Shown here in pieces: positions 8,481-17,385 of a stretch of 64,000 bases of DNA. A program made the position numbers and the translations under genes. The notes beneath the pieces were generated by a model that was not told the origin of the DNA, did not search any database, and saw nothing but the letters and a program-made list of their open reading frames with translations. The stretch spans positions 1,054,001 through 1,118,000 of the forward strand of contig NZ_JAVQHL010000002.1 of assembly GCF_032670585.1 (NCBI RefSeq), written 5' to 3'. The stretch is from Ostreiculturibacter nitratireducens. Lineage in GTDB: Bacteria; Pseudomonadota; Alphaproteobacteria; Rhodobacterales; Rhodobacteraceae. How positions within the stretch are numbered: position 1 is the first letter of the stretch; each line of letters begins with the position of its first letter.

Positions 8481-9413
8481 TCAGTAGCCGAGTTGCTCCA
8501 GTCGCTCGACATAGGCGGCCTCGATACAGGTGGCATCAACGGCGCAGGCGTTTCGGTTTGCCATCCACGAAAGCTGATCGAACCGCAGTTTTGCCGCGGA
8601 CATGGGCGTCATCTGCCGCGAAAGGCGTTCCACGCGCTTGACGAGCGCGAGGTCGAGAGCGGCAAGGCGGCCTTCGGCGCAGATCAGCCTGTCGGTCGGC
8701 GTCCTGGCCGTCGCGCAGTCGAAGCCGGGGCCGACGACGGGCGGCGCTCCGGGCGGGGGAAGGCCGGGCGGCGCGGCAGGCGCGGGGCGCGCGTCCTCGG
8801 CGGCAAGCCGGATTCTCGCGAGCGCCGCGAGGTCTTCGTCGAAGCTGTCCCCGGTGTTCAGACCTTCCTCGGCAAGTTCCCTCGCGCCGAACCAGTACAT
8901 GCCGGAATTCGGGGTCTCGAACATCCTTATGAAGAAGACGGGCGGGGTGCCCTGCCCGGAAAGAAGCGAGATGATCCGGGACACGGTTTCCTGGGTCTCG
9001 TCCTCGATGTTCGCGACGGTCGCTCTGGTGAAGTCCTCCGAGGTGAAACGGTGGACGCCGAGCCGGCCGGCGGCATGACGCTTCACGCCGGCGACGAAGA
9101 GGAAGGCGCAGGCCGACGCGCATTCGGCCTCGGGCGGGACGAGGGTGGAAAGGCCGTGCGTGCGGATGCGCGAGGCGAGCGTCAGCGCCGGGAAGATCCG
9201 TCCTCCCGGGCTGTCGAGGACGAGGAGCGTGAGGTCATGGTCGCTGAGTGCGGCGCGGAAATCGCGCAGCGTGAGGCGGTCGATCTCTCCCCGGAAGATG
9301 AGCGCGTGGGGCATGGCGCTGTCGTGACTGAAAGCGCCGTAACGCGTGACTTCGGCCCGCGCCGGGGACAAGGCAAAGGCGAGAGCAAGAGCCGCGATGA
9401 GAAGCCGGAACAT
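8481..9413 (-). CDS. Secreted ClpP-like protein with C-terminal LprI-type domain
   Basis: The 310-residue product has a signal peptide (MFRLLIAALALAFALSPARA). A ClpP/crotonase-like domain follows (about residues 30-185): LLVLDSPGGRIFPALTLASRI is followed by ECASACAFLFVAG, where the serine inside the Cys pair is the candidate nucleophile. After a Pro/Ala linker comes a small four-cysteine domain (FDCATARTPTDRLICAEGRL, ending NACAVDATCIEAAYVERL) like DUF1311/LprI, known as a lysozyme-inhibitor fold. It probably acts in the periplasm. The ATG at 9413 has GGAGG upstream. The combination is unusual but I have seen similar domain orders in Rhodobacteraceae. Confidence 0.75.
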   Translation of the reverse strand: MFRLLIAALALAFALSPARAEVTRYGAFSHDSAMPHALIFRGEIDRLTLRDFRAALSDHDLTLLVLDSPGGRIFPALTLASRIRTHGLSTLVPPEAECASACAFLFVAGVKRHAAGRLGVHRFTSEDFTRATVANIEDETQETVSRIISLLSGQGTPPVFFIRMFETPNSGMYWFGARELAEEGLNTGDSFDEDLAALARIRLAAEDARPAPAAPPGLPPPGAPPVVGPGFDCATARTPTDRLICAEGRLAALDLALVKRVERLSRQMTPMSAAKLRFDQLSWMANRNACAVDATCIEAAYVERLEQLGY

Positions 9414-9430
9414 CGCGCGCCCGCCTCCGG

Positions 9431-9667
9431 TCAGCCCTTGCGGGTCATGCGGTAGACGCCCTCGGGCAGGTTCAGTGCCGCGGCGAGCTCGCGGAGCTGG
9501 TGCGTGGACAGCGTGATCTTCACCACCGCATCGCGGCGTGGATCGTATTGCTCGATCGTCACGCAATCCTCGAAGCCGTGGATGACCACGTCCTCCTGGA
9601 GACTTGGGGCGCCCTCGTCGACGAGGGTGATGACGGTCGCGTCGAATTCGTGCTCGATGGTGAACAT
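9431..9667 (-). CDS. Conserved hypothetical protein, 78 residues
   Basis: A small, soluble, acidic protein (MFTIEHEFDATVITLVDEG at the start, ITLSTHQLRELAAALNLPEG near the end) predicted to mix beta strands with one helix. No family function is known to me. It lies 17 bases upstream of the ClpP-like/LprI gene on the same strand and is probably its operon partner. The start at 9667 is chosen over the 9742 extension because the extra N-terminal residues look non-coding. Confidence 0.6.
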   Translation of the reverse strand: MFTIEHEFDATVITLVDEGAPSLQEDVVIHGFEDCVTIEQYDPRRDAVVKITLSTHQLRELAAALNLPEGVYRMTRKG

Positions 9668-9819
9668 GGATCGAGCGTAGCGCGCCGCGCGGCGGGGCTC
9701 AATGCCCGGAGACAGGCGTTGTGTGCGCGGGGCTCCGCACATCGGCGTGAGGCCCCGCGTGCAGGTCTTTTCCGCCGTTGGCGACGGGGATAGTTTCCTT
9801 CCCGAAACGCGCGGAGGAG

Positions 9820-10560
9820 ATGTTGCGTCGGATGGGACTGAACCGTTTTTCCCCTCTTGCCTTCATGGCGGTGCTGGCGCTTGCGGGCTGCTACGACGCC
9901 CCGCCCGAACAAGCGCGCCCTCTCCCCGAGGATATCCGCTTCGATCCCGCCGGGCCACGACCCGCGCCGGAAGTGGCGGCGCGGAACTTCATGTCGGTCG
10001 TGGCGCGAATGGAACCGATCGTCGAAGACGAATGCCGGGCCCGGACGCGGGGAATCGTCTGCGATTTCAACATTGTCGTCGACGATCGGGCGGGGCAGCC
10101 CCCGAACGCCTACCAGACGCTCGACCGGACCGGCCGGCCGATCATCGCCTTCACGGTGCCCCTGATCGCGGAGGCCCGCAACCAGGATGAACTCGCATTC
10201 ATCCTGGGCCACGAAGCCGCCCACCATATCGAGAAGCACATCCCCCGCCAGAGCCAGCAGGCAATGGCCGGTGCGCTTCTGGGCGGTGTCCTCGCCGCGG
10301 CCTCCGGCGCCGACGCCTCGGCGATCCGATCGGCGCAGGACGTGGGCGCGACGATCGGCGCGCGCCGCTATTCGAAGGACTTCGAACTGGAGGCGGACGA
10401 GCTTGGCACAGTGATCGCCTACCGCGCGGGCTACGACCCGCTGCGCGGGGCGGCGTTCTTCGACCGCATCCCTGATCCCGGCAACCGCTTCCTCGGCACG
10501 CACCCGCCGAACGCGGACCGGATCGCGACCGTTCGCCGGACACTCGCCTCCCTCCGCTGA
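9820..10560 (+). CDS. M48-family zinc metalloprotease lipoprotein
   Basis: A lipoprotein (lipobox LALAGC near residue 24) with an M48 peptidase domain. The metal site is FILGHEAAHHIEKH (HExxH), with the third ligand in FELEADELGTVIAYRAGYD. The end of the fold has THPPNADRIATVR. It is a probable outer-membrane-anchored protease of the BepA/YcaL/LoiP type that takes part in envelope protein quality control. The start is uncertain: ATG 9820 sits only two bases after GGAGG, TTG 9823 has better spacing, and ATG 9832 is also possible. Confidence 0.87.
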   Translation: MLRRMGLNRFSPLAFMAVLALAGCYDAPPEQARPLPEDIRFDPAGPRPAPEVAARNFMSVVARMEPIVEDECRARTRGIVCDFNIVVDDRAGQPPNAYQTLDRTGRPIIAFTVPLIAEARNQDELAFILGHEAAHHIEKHIPRQSQQAMAGALLGGVLAAASGADASAIRSAQDVGATIGARRYSKDFELEADELGTVIAYRAGYDPLRGAAFFDRIPDPGNRFLGTHPPNADRIATVRRTLASLR

Positions 10561-10632
10561 GCCCTTGCGCCCCGCCGGCCCCTGCCGCAGCATTGGCCGA
10601 AGCTGGCTCGGAAGACGGGGAGGCGTGTCGAC

Positions 10633-11901
10633 ATGACCTCGAAATGGTTCTGGCTAATGGCGCTGGCGACCCGGAAGCTGTGGCTTCAGGCGGTGCTGTT
10701 CGCCTTCGTTTCGGTCGTGGCGGCGCTTGCCGGTCTTGCCGTCGCCCAGTTCCTTCCCGAGGTTTTCGGGCAGCGGATCGGGGCGCAAGCGGTGGACGAG
10801 ATCCTCACGATCCTCGCCTCGTCGATGCTCGCGGTGACCACGTTCTCGCTTTCGGTCATGGTGCAGGCCTATTCCGCGGCCTCGGCGAGCGTCACGCCGA
10901 GGGCCACGCAGCTCCTGATCGAGGATCGCACGACGCACACGGTGCTCGCGACCTTTCTCGGCGCCTTCATCTTCGCGCTGGTCGGGCTGATCGCACTCAA
11001 ATCTGGGCTCTATGACGAGAGCGGGCAGGTTGGGCTCTTTGCCGTCACGCTCGCGGTCGTGGCGGCGGTGGTCATGACGGTGATGCGCTGGATCGAGCAC
11101 CTGACCCATTTCGGACGGGTCCGGGAGACGACCGAGGCGGTCGAAGCGGCGGCGGCGCGGGCGATGAAGGAGCGGCGGGGAGCGACGTTTCTTGGCGGTC
11201 ATGCGTTGACCGATCCCGGCCGGGTGCCGAAGGGCGCGCGGCCAATCCTTGCGACCCAGACGGGCTATGTGCAGCATGTCGACAGTGCCGCGCTGTCCGC
11301 TTGCGCCGAGGCTTTCGGGGGCGAAGTCTACCTCGAGGCGCAGCCCGGGACCTTCGTCCATCCGGCCCGCCCGCTCGTCCGCGTCTCGGGGTTCGAGGAT
11401 CCCGAGGCGGCGTCCGCGCGCGTCCGCGCCGCGTTCACGGTGGCCGATCGCAGGAGCTTCGACAACGACCCGCGCTTCGGGCTCTGCGTCCTTACCGAAA
11501 TCGCTTCCCGCGCGCTGTCGCCCGGCGTCAACGACCCCGGCACGGCGATCGACGTGATCGGGCGGGTGCTGAGGCTCCTCGCGTTATGGGCCGAGCCGCA
11601 ACCGGCCGAGGAGGTGCGTTATCCCCGGCTCTGGGTGCCTCCCCTGAAGCCGGACGACCTTCTGGACGATTCGCTCGCACCCATCGCCCGAGATGGCGCC
11701 GCGCTGATCGAGATCCAGATCCGCGTGCAGAAGGCGCTTCTGGCGCTGGCGCAGATGGCACCCGGGGTCTTTGGCGAAGCCGCGGCCACCGAGGCGCGGC
11801 GGGCGCTTGAACTCGCCGTCGCGGCTCTCGTTCTCGATAGCGAAAAGGAGCTTGTCGCCGGGCTTGCCGGTGAGGTGGCGAAGGCGGCGCGGGAGGCTTG
11901 A
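10633..11901 (+). CDS. DUF2254 membrane protein
   Basis: A 422-residue protein of the DUF2254 family. Four transmembrane helices lie in the first 150 residues (about 17-38, 58-82, 103-122, 130-150), with the conserved stretch MLAVTTFSLSVMVQAYSAASASVTPRA between the second and third. A soluble region follows (GYVQHVDSAALSACAEAFGG and ALSPGVNDPGTAIDVIGRVLR). Function is unknown. It opens on its own after the M48 gene, with a 72-base gap. The ATG at 10633 has a modest GGGGAGG site about 15 bases upstream. Confidence 0.88.
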   Translation: MTSKWFWLMALATRKLWLQAVLFAFVSVVAALAGLAVAQFLPEVFGQRIGAQAVDEILTILASSMLAVTTFSLSVMVQAYSAASASVTPRATQLLIEDRTTHTVLATFLGAFIFALVGLIALKSGLYDESGQVGLFAVTLAVVAAVVMTVMRWIEHLTHFGRVRETTEAVEAAAARAMKERRGATFLGGHALTDPGRVPKGARPILATQTGYVQHVDSAALSACAEAFGGEVYLEAQPGTFVHPARPLVRVSGFEDPEAASARVRAAFTVADRRSFDNDPRFGLCVLTEIASRALSPGVNDPGTAIDVIGRVLRLLALWAEPQPAEEVRYPRLWVPPLKPDDLLDDSLAPIARDGAALIEIQIRVQKALLALAQMAPGVFGEAAATEARRALELAVAALVLDSEKELVAGLAGEVAKAAREA

Positions 11902-11969
11902 TCTGGATCATGGTGTCCGAACGGCGGCTTTCGGATGCTCGGACCGTGGACTTGGGAGAGGACGCCACG

Positions 11970-12257
11970 ATGTTCGGAGCGAAAGCCATCAACCGGCATG
12001 CCGCGCTAATGAACCGAATGGGGGAGGAGCTTGGACTGGACCTCAACGAGGCCCTGGCCGACGGGACCCTGCCGGTGGAGACCTGGCGCGGCGCGGTGGT
12101 TCGCTGCACCGGCTGTTCCGATCCCGAAGACTGCCAGCGCTGGCTGGCCGACCACGCGGAAACCGGCGCTGAGGAGGCGCCCGGCTACTGCCGGAACCGG
12201 GGGCTGATGGAGAGCCTGCGCGCGGTCGCCGCGCGCAGGGAGGGAGCAGAGAAATGA
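11970..12257 (+). CDS. DUF6455 family protein, copy 1
   Basis: A 95-residue cytosolic protein (MFGAKAINRHAALMNRMGEE...). It has a helical N-terminal half (DLNEALADGTLPVETWRGAVVRC) and a Cys cluster CTGCSDPEDCQRWL, with another Cys in GYCRNRG. The C-x2-C-x5-C spacing is typical of DUF6455, a small Rhodobacterales family of unknown function that may bind a metal. The ATG at 11970 has GGGAGAGG upstream. Its stop overlaps the start of a second copy by four bases (ATGA). Confidence 0.75.
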   Translation: MFGAKAINRHAALMNRMGEELGLDLNEALADGTLPVETWRGAVVRCTGCSDPEDCQRWLADHAETGAEEAPGYCRNRGLMESLRAVAARREGAEK

Positions 12258-12523
12258 CGATCATGATGGCGGGAAACGCCGACGCGATGCCCTTCTGGTT
12301 GACGCACGGACTGGCACGACGGCTGGGGCTCAGACTTTCCGGCGCATTGCGCGAGGGGGTCCTCACTCGGAACGATCTGGCGGAGATGGTGGAACGTTGT
12401 GGCAGCTGCGATTCGCAGAGATGTTGCCTGGACTATCTCTCGGAACGCCCTGGTGCCCCCAAGGCGCCTCCGGGCGAGTGCGCCAATGCGGCGACGCTCG
12501 CGGAACTCGCCGAGCTTCAATAG
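12254..12523 (+). CDS. DUF6455 family protein, copy 2
   Basis: An 89-residue paralogue of the preceding gene: helix GALREGVLTRNDLAEMVERC, cluster CGSCDSQRCCLDYL, and a final Cys in GECANAATL, so the cysteine spacing matches copy 1. The two genes share an ATGA overlap and must be co-translated, which suggests a heterodimer or a recent duplication with divergence. Function is unknown; metal or redox chemistry at the cysteines is an inference. Confidence 0.75.
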   Translation: MTIMMAGNADAMPFWLTHGLARRLGLRLSGALREGVLTRNDLAEMVERCGSCDSQRCCLDYLSERPGAPKAPPGECANAATLAELAELQ

Positions 12524-12590
12524 GACAAGCCGCTGGTGTGCGGACTTTCCCTTGCGTAGCCTTGCCTGAGGGGCCGGAAGAGGGATCGCG

Positions 12591-12953
12591 ATGTTCCGTT
12601 TCTTGCGCAACGAGGGCCGGCGCTTTGCCAACAACGTGATCTGGTCGATCGCAGGATGGCGGGCTGCCTGGGCGACAGAAAAGACGTTGCGGCAATGGAC
12701 GATCGTGAACGTCCTTTCGGCGACGCTGGCATTCGTCCTTGACCTGACGGCGGGCGAACGCGCCCTGATCCTCGCGCTGGGGCTCCTGCTCCTCGCGGCG
12801 GAGCTTCTCAACACCGCGATCGAGGAGGTCGTGGATTACGTCTCGTCCGCCGAACACCCCCGTGCGAAGAAGGCCAAGGATTGCGGCAGCGCGGGCGTCG
12901 CTCTCACGGCGCTTGCGGGCGGGGTGGCCTGGGCCGTCGTGCTGATCGGGTAG
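12591..12953 (+). CDS. dgkA: Diacylglycerol kinase
   Basis: The 120-residue inner-membrane enzyme phosphorylates diacylglycerol to phosphatidic acid and recycles lipid by-products. Three transmembrane helices fit the DgkA fold. The signature AAELLNTAIEEVVDYVS holds the conserved Glu residues of the active site, and AKDCGSAGVALTALAGGVAW forms the last helix with the conserved K-D-x-G-S-A. The ATG at 12591 lies 67 bases after the DUF6455 pair. No link to those genes is known. Confidence 0.93.
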   Translation: MFRFLRNEGRRFANNVIWSIAGWRAAWATEKTLRQWTIVNVLSATLAFVLDLTAGERALILALGLLLLAAELLNTAIEEVVDYVSSAEHPRAKKAKDCGSAGVALTALAGGVAWAVVLIG

Positions 12954-13062
12954 GCATGGGATCTGGACGGTCGACAGCGGCAACGATGCGTCAAAGGCAT
13001 TCGCGGAGCCAGCGCTCATTTCGCGCTAACCTTGCCGAAAATGTGGAAAAATCCTCGCCGAT

Positions 13063-13076
13063 TTGATCCGGGACAA
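13063..13076 (+). promoter_or_regulatory. Near-consensus FnrL site upstream of cytochrome c
   Basis: TTGAT-CCGG-GACAA differs from the FnrL consensus TTGAY-N4-RTCAA by one base. Its centre lies about 76 bases before the cytochrome c start; an activating position of -41.5 would leave a leader of about 35 bases. It also overlaps a 7-bp hairpin (CCGGGAC/GTCCCGG, 13068-13084). Call by motif only. Confidence 0.35.
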
Positions 13077-13101
13077 GGTCCCGGTGGCGCTGCGTGTCTA
13101 A

Positions 13102-13122
13102 TTTGCTAAGGTACTAGGCAAA
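13102..13122. promoter_or_regulatory. Imperfect palindrome upstream of cytochrome c, resembling one at 47203
   Basis: TTTGC and GCAAA arms flank an 11-base centre that contains GCTAAG and ACTAG. A site with the same core lies at 47203-47223. This could be an operator for a dimeric regulator such as a MarR-type protein. Regulator unknown. Confidence 0.35.
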
Positions 13123-13145
13123 CAAATCCGAGGGAGGAAGTAACG

Positions 13146-13571
13146 ATGAAGGACATCAGATCCGCCGCACTGATCCCGGCCGTGGCTGCGATCCTCGCGG
13201 CGACGCCTGCGCTTGCACAGGATACGGAACTCGGCAAGGAGATCTACCTCGACCGCTGCTCGGTCTGCCACGGCGCTGAGGGCGGTGGTGACGGGGTTGT
13301 GGGCGAATTGCTGGCGCGGCGGCCGAAGAACCTGAAACTCCTGGCCAAGGACAATGGCGGCGAATTCCCCTTCGAGGCCGTTTACCAGTCGATCGACGGA
13401 CGCAGTCTGATCGCGGGTCACGGCAATCCGGACATGCCGATCTGGGGTGAGTTCTTCATGACCCAGGCTCTGGAGGACCGGGCGGTCAACCCGAAGGACG
13501 CGCGCCACGTGGTCGAGGGGCGGATCCTGTCGGTCGTCTATTTCATCGAGTCTCTCCAGGTGACCGAGTAA
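13146..13571 (+). CDS. Periplasmic class I-type cytochrome c, monohaem
   Basis: The 141-residue precursor has a signal peptide (MKDIRSAALIPAVAAILAAT, cut after ALAQ). One covalent haem site CSVCH follows (C38, C41, H42), in the family-typical setting YLDRCSVCHGAEGGGDG. The likely axial methionine lies in GNPDMPIWGEFF. It would be a soluble periplasmic electron carrier. The strong ribosome site AGGGAGGAAG precedes the ATG. A near-consensus FnrL site and a palindrome lie upstream. It converges on a mini oxidase-like membrane protein. Confidence 0.88.
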   Translation: MKDIRSAALIPAVAAILAATPALAQDTELGKEIYLDRCSVCHGAEGGGDGVVGELLARRPKNLKLLAKDNGGEFPFEAVYQSIDGRSLIAGHGNPDMPIWGEFFMTQALEDRAVNPKDARHVVEGRILSVVYFIESLQVTE

Positions 13572-13622
13572 GCAGCGGAAGAAACCGGGGGGTTGCACTC
13601 TCCGGGCCATTCCTCGCTCAAA

Positions 13623-13654
13623 TCCGGGCGTCCGTCATGGGGCGGACGCCCGGA
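13623..13654. terminator. Bidirectional terminator-like hairpin
   Basis: A perfect 12-base stem (TCCGGGCGTCCG at 13623-13634 with CGGACGCCCGGA at 13643-13654) and eight-base loop sit exactly between the convergent cytochrome c and oxidase-like genes. A GTTTT run follows within a few bases on the plus strand; there is no long T tract on the reverse strand. Confidence 0.6.
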
Positions 13655-13661
13655 CATGTTT

Positions 13662-14039
13662 TCAAGCCGCGTTGCGGTAGAGGTTGATCGCGAACGTCAC
13701 CGCCCCGAGGAGAATGGCGAGTTCGGCAACTGGCATAACCGGCCCGACGGTGGCCTCGGCCACGCTGCCGCTCATCATGAGAAAGAGCAGCGCCAGCAGG
13801 ATCAGTGCGCCCGCCTGGTGAAGCCAGAAATGCGCTTTCGCCAGAGACGAGCCGGCGAGCTGCGGGACCATGACGTAGGCGAGCCCGAAGATCGTCATCA
13901 GCGTGAAGCCCAGCAGGTTGATATGCGCATGCACTGGCGCGAGCGTGTGGTTGCCCGATCCGCCCATGTACATGCCCAGAAGAATACCCACGATAAGATA
14001 CAAAGAACCCGTCACCAGAAACGCGCGGGAGATGTTCAT
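13662..14039 (-). CDS. Small cytochrome-c-oxidase-subunit-I-like membrane protein
   Basis: A 125-residue protein with four transmembrane helices (about 6-28, 40-62, 68-90, 98-118). The motif GNHTLAPVHAHINLLGFTLM resembles the haem-ligating helix pair of haem-copper oxidase subunit I, but the full 12-helix enzyme is absent. Proteins like this are common in proteobacteria and usually labelled cytochrome-c-oxidase; a role in haem or NO binding is plausible but unproven. It converges on a cytochrome c gene. Start at 14039 follows GGGGACAGG, a weak ribosome site. Confidence 0.7.
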   Translation of the reverse strand: MNISRAFLVTGSLYLIVGILLGMYMGGSGNHTLAPVHAHINLLGFTLMTIFGLAYVMVPQLAGSSLAKAHFWLHQAGALILLALLFLMMSGSVAEATVGPVMPVAELAILLGAVTFAINLYRNAA

Positions 14040-14141
14040 TTCCTGTCCCCTTGGTGTTGCGCGGACGTTCTGTCCGCGCGCGGAGGATAGTCATCTCCCG
14101 CGACAAATTGCCACATATTTCGGCAGCTTGGCCGGTGACGG

Positions 14142-14384
14142 TCAAAGAGTTTTGTGCGAGCCGTCGCAATAGGGTTTGTTGCCCGAATGCTTGCATCCGC
14201 AGAGCCAGGCCTTGCCGGTCTTCTTCGCCTCGAATTTCACCGGCCTGACGCTGGTTTCCCTGTGGGAGCCGTCGCAGAAGGGCTGGGTCTTCGACCGGCC
14301 GCAGGCGCACCACAGGTAGGTCTTTCCCTCCTCGAGCTCTACCGGGAAGGATCCCTTCTGGGCGATGATCGGGGCGTCGGACAT
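14142..14384 (-). CDS. Tandem CDGSH iron-sulfur domain protein
   Basis: An 80-residue protein with two CDGSH (mitoNEET-like) motifs, each binding a 2Fe-2S cluster by three Cys and one His. The first uses C26, C28, C37 and H41 (CACGRSKTQPFCDGSH), the second C62, C64, C73 and H77 (CGCKHSGNKPYCDGSH). Such proteins are thought to act in redox or cluster transfer in the cytosol; the exact role is unknown. The ATG at 14384 follows AAGGAG. It lies about 100 bases upstream of the oxidase-like gene on the same strand. Confidence 0.92.
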   Translation of the reverse strand: MSDAPIIAQKGSFPVELEEGKTYLWCACGRSKTQPFCDGSHRETSVRPVKFEAKKTGKAWLCGCKHSGNKPYCDGSHKTL

Positions 14385-14479
14385 GGCGTTCTCCTTGCGA
14401 TTGCCGGGCGCAACCTAGAACTGCCCGGGCGGCCGTCAACGGACCGATCCAAGCTCATGCGCAGAAGCCATGTGCGTCT

Positions 14480-15850
<1,371 letters not shown>

Positions 15851-15939
15851 GGTCGGCATATAAACGCGCGAAGGCCCCGCGAAAAGACCCCGCATGAATC
15901 GGCATGCCGCGCCGCGGCGATGAATTTCCTACCCCAAAT

Positions 15940-15952
15940 TCAGAAATTCTGA
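15940..15952. promoter_or_regulatory. Perfect palindrome upstream of the FadL-type gene
   Basis: TCAGAA-A-TTCTGA is a 6+1+6 palindrome in a locally AT-rich stretch 110 bases before the porin start and close to the divergent rimO start. It could be an operator for a fatty-acid or other regulator. Sequence evidence only. Confidence 0.3.
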
Positions 15953-16061
15953 TTTCATGATGGGTATCACGTTGCAGGCGTCGGCGGGCCACTCCCCCGA
16001 AATGCACGGGGAAGACTGTCTGGCCAGGCGGCGCTCCGCGAATAAGGGGAGGAGTCTGGAC

Positions 16062-17285
16062 ATGTTGAGAAGAACGACGTGCGAGGGGGCACTGAAGGCG
16101 GCCCTCGCATTCACGGTGGCCGGAATCGCGACGCCGGCCATGGCGACGGAAGGCTACTTCGCCTTGGGCTACGGCCCGGTTCAACGCGGTACGGCGGGGG
16201 CGGGCGTCGCCGCGCCGGCCGGCGACGCGATGGCCTCGGCCCTGAACCCGGCGGCAGTGGCGGGCCTCGGGCGGGAACTCAGCATGGGGATCGAACTCTT
16301 CGCGCCCGATCGGGGGTACGAGGCGACCGGGACGACGATGGTCGCGCCGGGATCTTATCGCAGCGGTCACAGAGTATTCCCGATCCCGAACTTCGCCTAC
16401 AACCTCCCGCTTTCCAACGGCCACGTGCTGAACTTCGCAGCCTACGGCAACGGCGGGATGAACACGAGCTATTCGGATCCGATCTTCGGCGAAGCTCCGG
16501 CCGGTGTCGACCTGGCGCAGCTATTCCTCTCGGCGACCTATGCCGGGGAAACCAACGGGATTTCCTGGGGTATCGCGCCCACGCTTGCGATCCAGTCATT
16601 CCAGGCGCGCGGTCTTGGCGCCTTCGCCGGGATGTCGGTGGATCCGACAGCGCTAAGCAACAATGGCCATGATTTGTCCTGGGGTGTCGGTCTTCGCGCC
16701 GGCATCCAGGCGGAAATCGCGCCGGGCGTCCGGGCGGGTATCTCCGGCCAGACCAAGTTCAACATGACAAAGTTCGACAAGTACGCGGGTCTCTTCGAGG
16801 GCGGCGGCGATTTCGACATTCCGGCCTCGATCACAGCCGGCCTCGCCTTCGATCCGCGGCCCGATACGACGGTCATGTTCGACTACCAGCGCATCTTCTA
16901 TTCAGGCGTTCCCGCCGTGAGCAACGCGACCGACGCGGGCCCGTTGGGTGCCCCCGGCGGCGCGGGGTTCGGCTGGGACGACGTGGACGTGCTGAAGATC
17001 GGTGTCGAGTGGCGCAAATCCCCGCAGATGACCTGGCGCTTCGGCTATGCCTATGCCACCAACCCGATCGGGGCGGAGGACGTCTTGCTCAACGTCATCG
17101 CGCCGGGCGTGGTGCAGCATCATTTCACCGCCGGCGGGTCGTGGCAATTGAACGCCAGCGACAGGATCGATTTCGCGGCGGTCTGCGCGTTGAACAACTC
17201 GGTCACCGGGGCCGTGCCGCCCGGTGAGGTCACGATCGACATGGACCAGATCGAACTCGCCGTGGGCTGGACGCGGAGGTTCTGA
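16062..17285 (+). CDS. Outer-membrane FadL/OmpP1/TodX-family porin
   Basis: The 407-residue precursor has a signal peptide ending in PAMA (about residue 28). A FadL-like barrel follows: the N-terminal plug region carries the family-typical QRGTAGAGVAAPAGDAMASALNPAAVAGLG (NPA motif). Alternating aromatic strands run to the terminal phenylalanine (ELAVGWTRRF), the usual outer-membrane sorting signal. FadL proteins move long-chain fatty acids or other hydrophobic compounds through the outer membrane. The ATG at 16062 has GGGGAGGAG upstream. A terminator lies after the gene, so it is monocistronic. Confidence 0.88.
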   Translation: MLRRTTCEGALKAALAFTVAGIATPAMATEGYFALGYGPVQRGTAGAGVAAPAGDAMASALNPAAVAGLGRELSMGIELFAPDRGYEATGTTMVAPGSYRSGHRVFPIPNFAYNLPLSNGHVLNFAAYGNGGMNTSYSDPIFGEAPAGVDLAQLFLSATYAGETNGISWGIAPTLAIQSFQARGLGAFAGMSVDPTALSNNGHDLSWGVGLRAGIQAEIAPGVRAGISGQTKFNMTKFDKYAGLFEGGGDFDIPASITAGLAFDPRPDTTVMFDYQRIFYSGVPAVSNATDAGPLGAPGGAGFGWDDVDVLKIGVEWRKSPQMTWRFGYAYATNPIGAEDVLLNVIAPGVVQHHFTAGGSWQLNASDRIDFAAVCALNNSVTGAVPPGEVTIDMDQIELAVGWTRRF

Positions 17286-17313
17286 CGGGCATTTCATGCC
17301 GCGAGAAAGAGAA

Positions 17314-17338
17314 GGGGGCCGATGATGGCCCCCTTTTT
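17314..17338 (+). terminator. Rho-independent terminator after the FadL-type gene
   Basis: GGGGGCC, loop GATGAT, GGCCCCC, then TTTTT. It closes the porin gene and sits before the end of the convergent gcrA; on the other strand the stem is followed by CTTCTCTTTCTC, so it may also stop gcrA transcripts. Confidence 0.9.
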
Positions 17339-17385
17339 CGTAGGTCGGTCGTCTTCCGGCCGGCGGTCGGCCCGGCTGCGTCGCG

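Noticed and set aside
13068..13084. Hairpin CCGGGAC/GTCCCGG after dgkA as a terminator
   Set aside because: It has no T-run, lies over 100 bases past dgkA, and overlaps the FnrL-like site, so it is not called a terminator.
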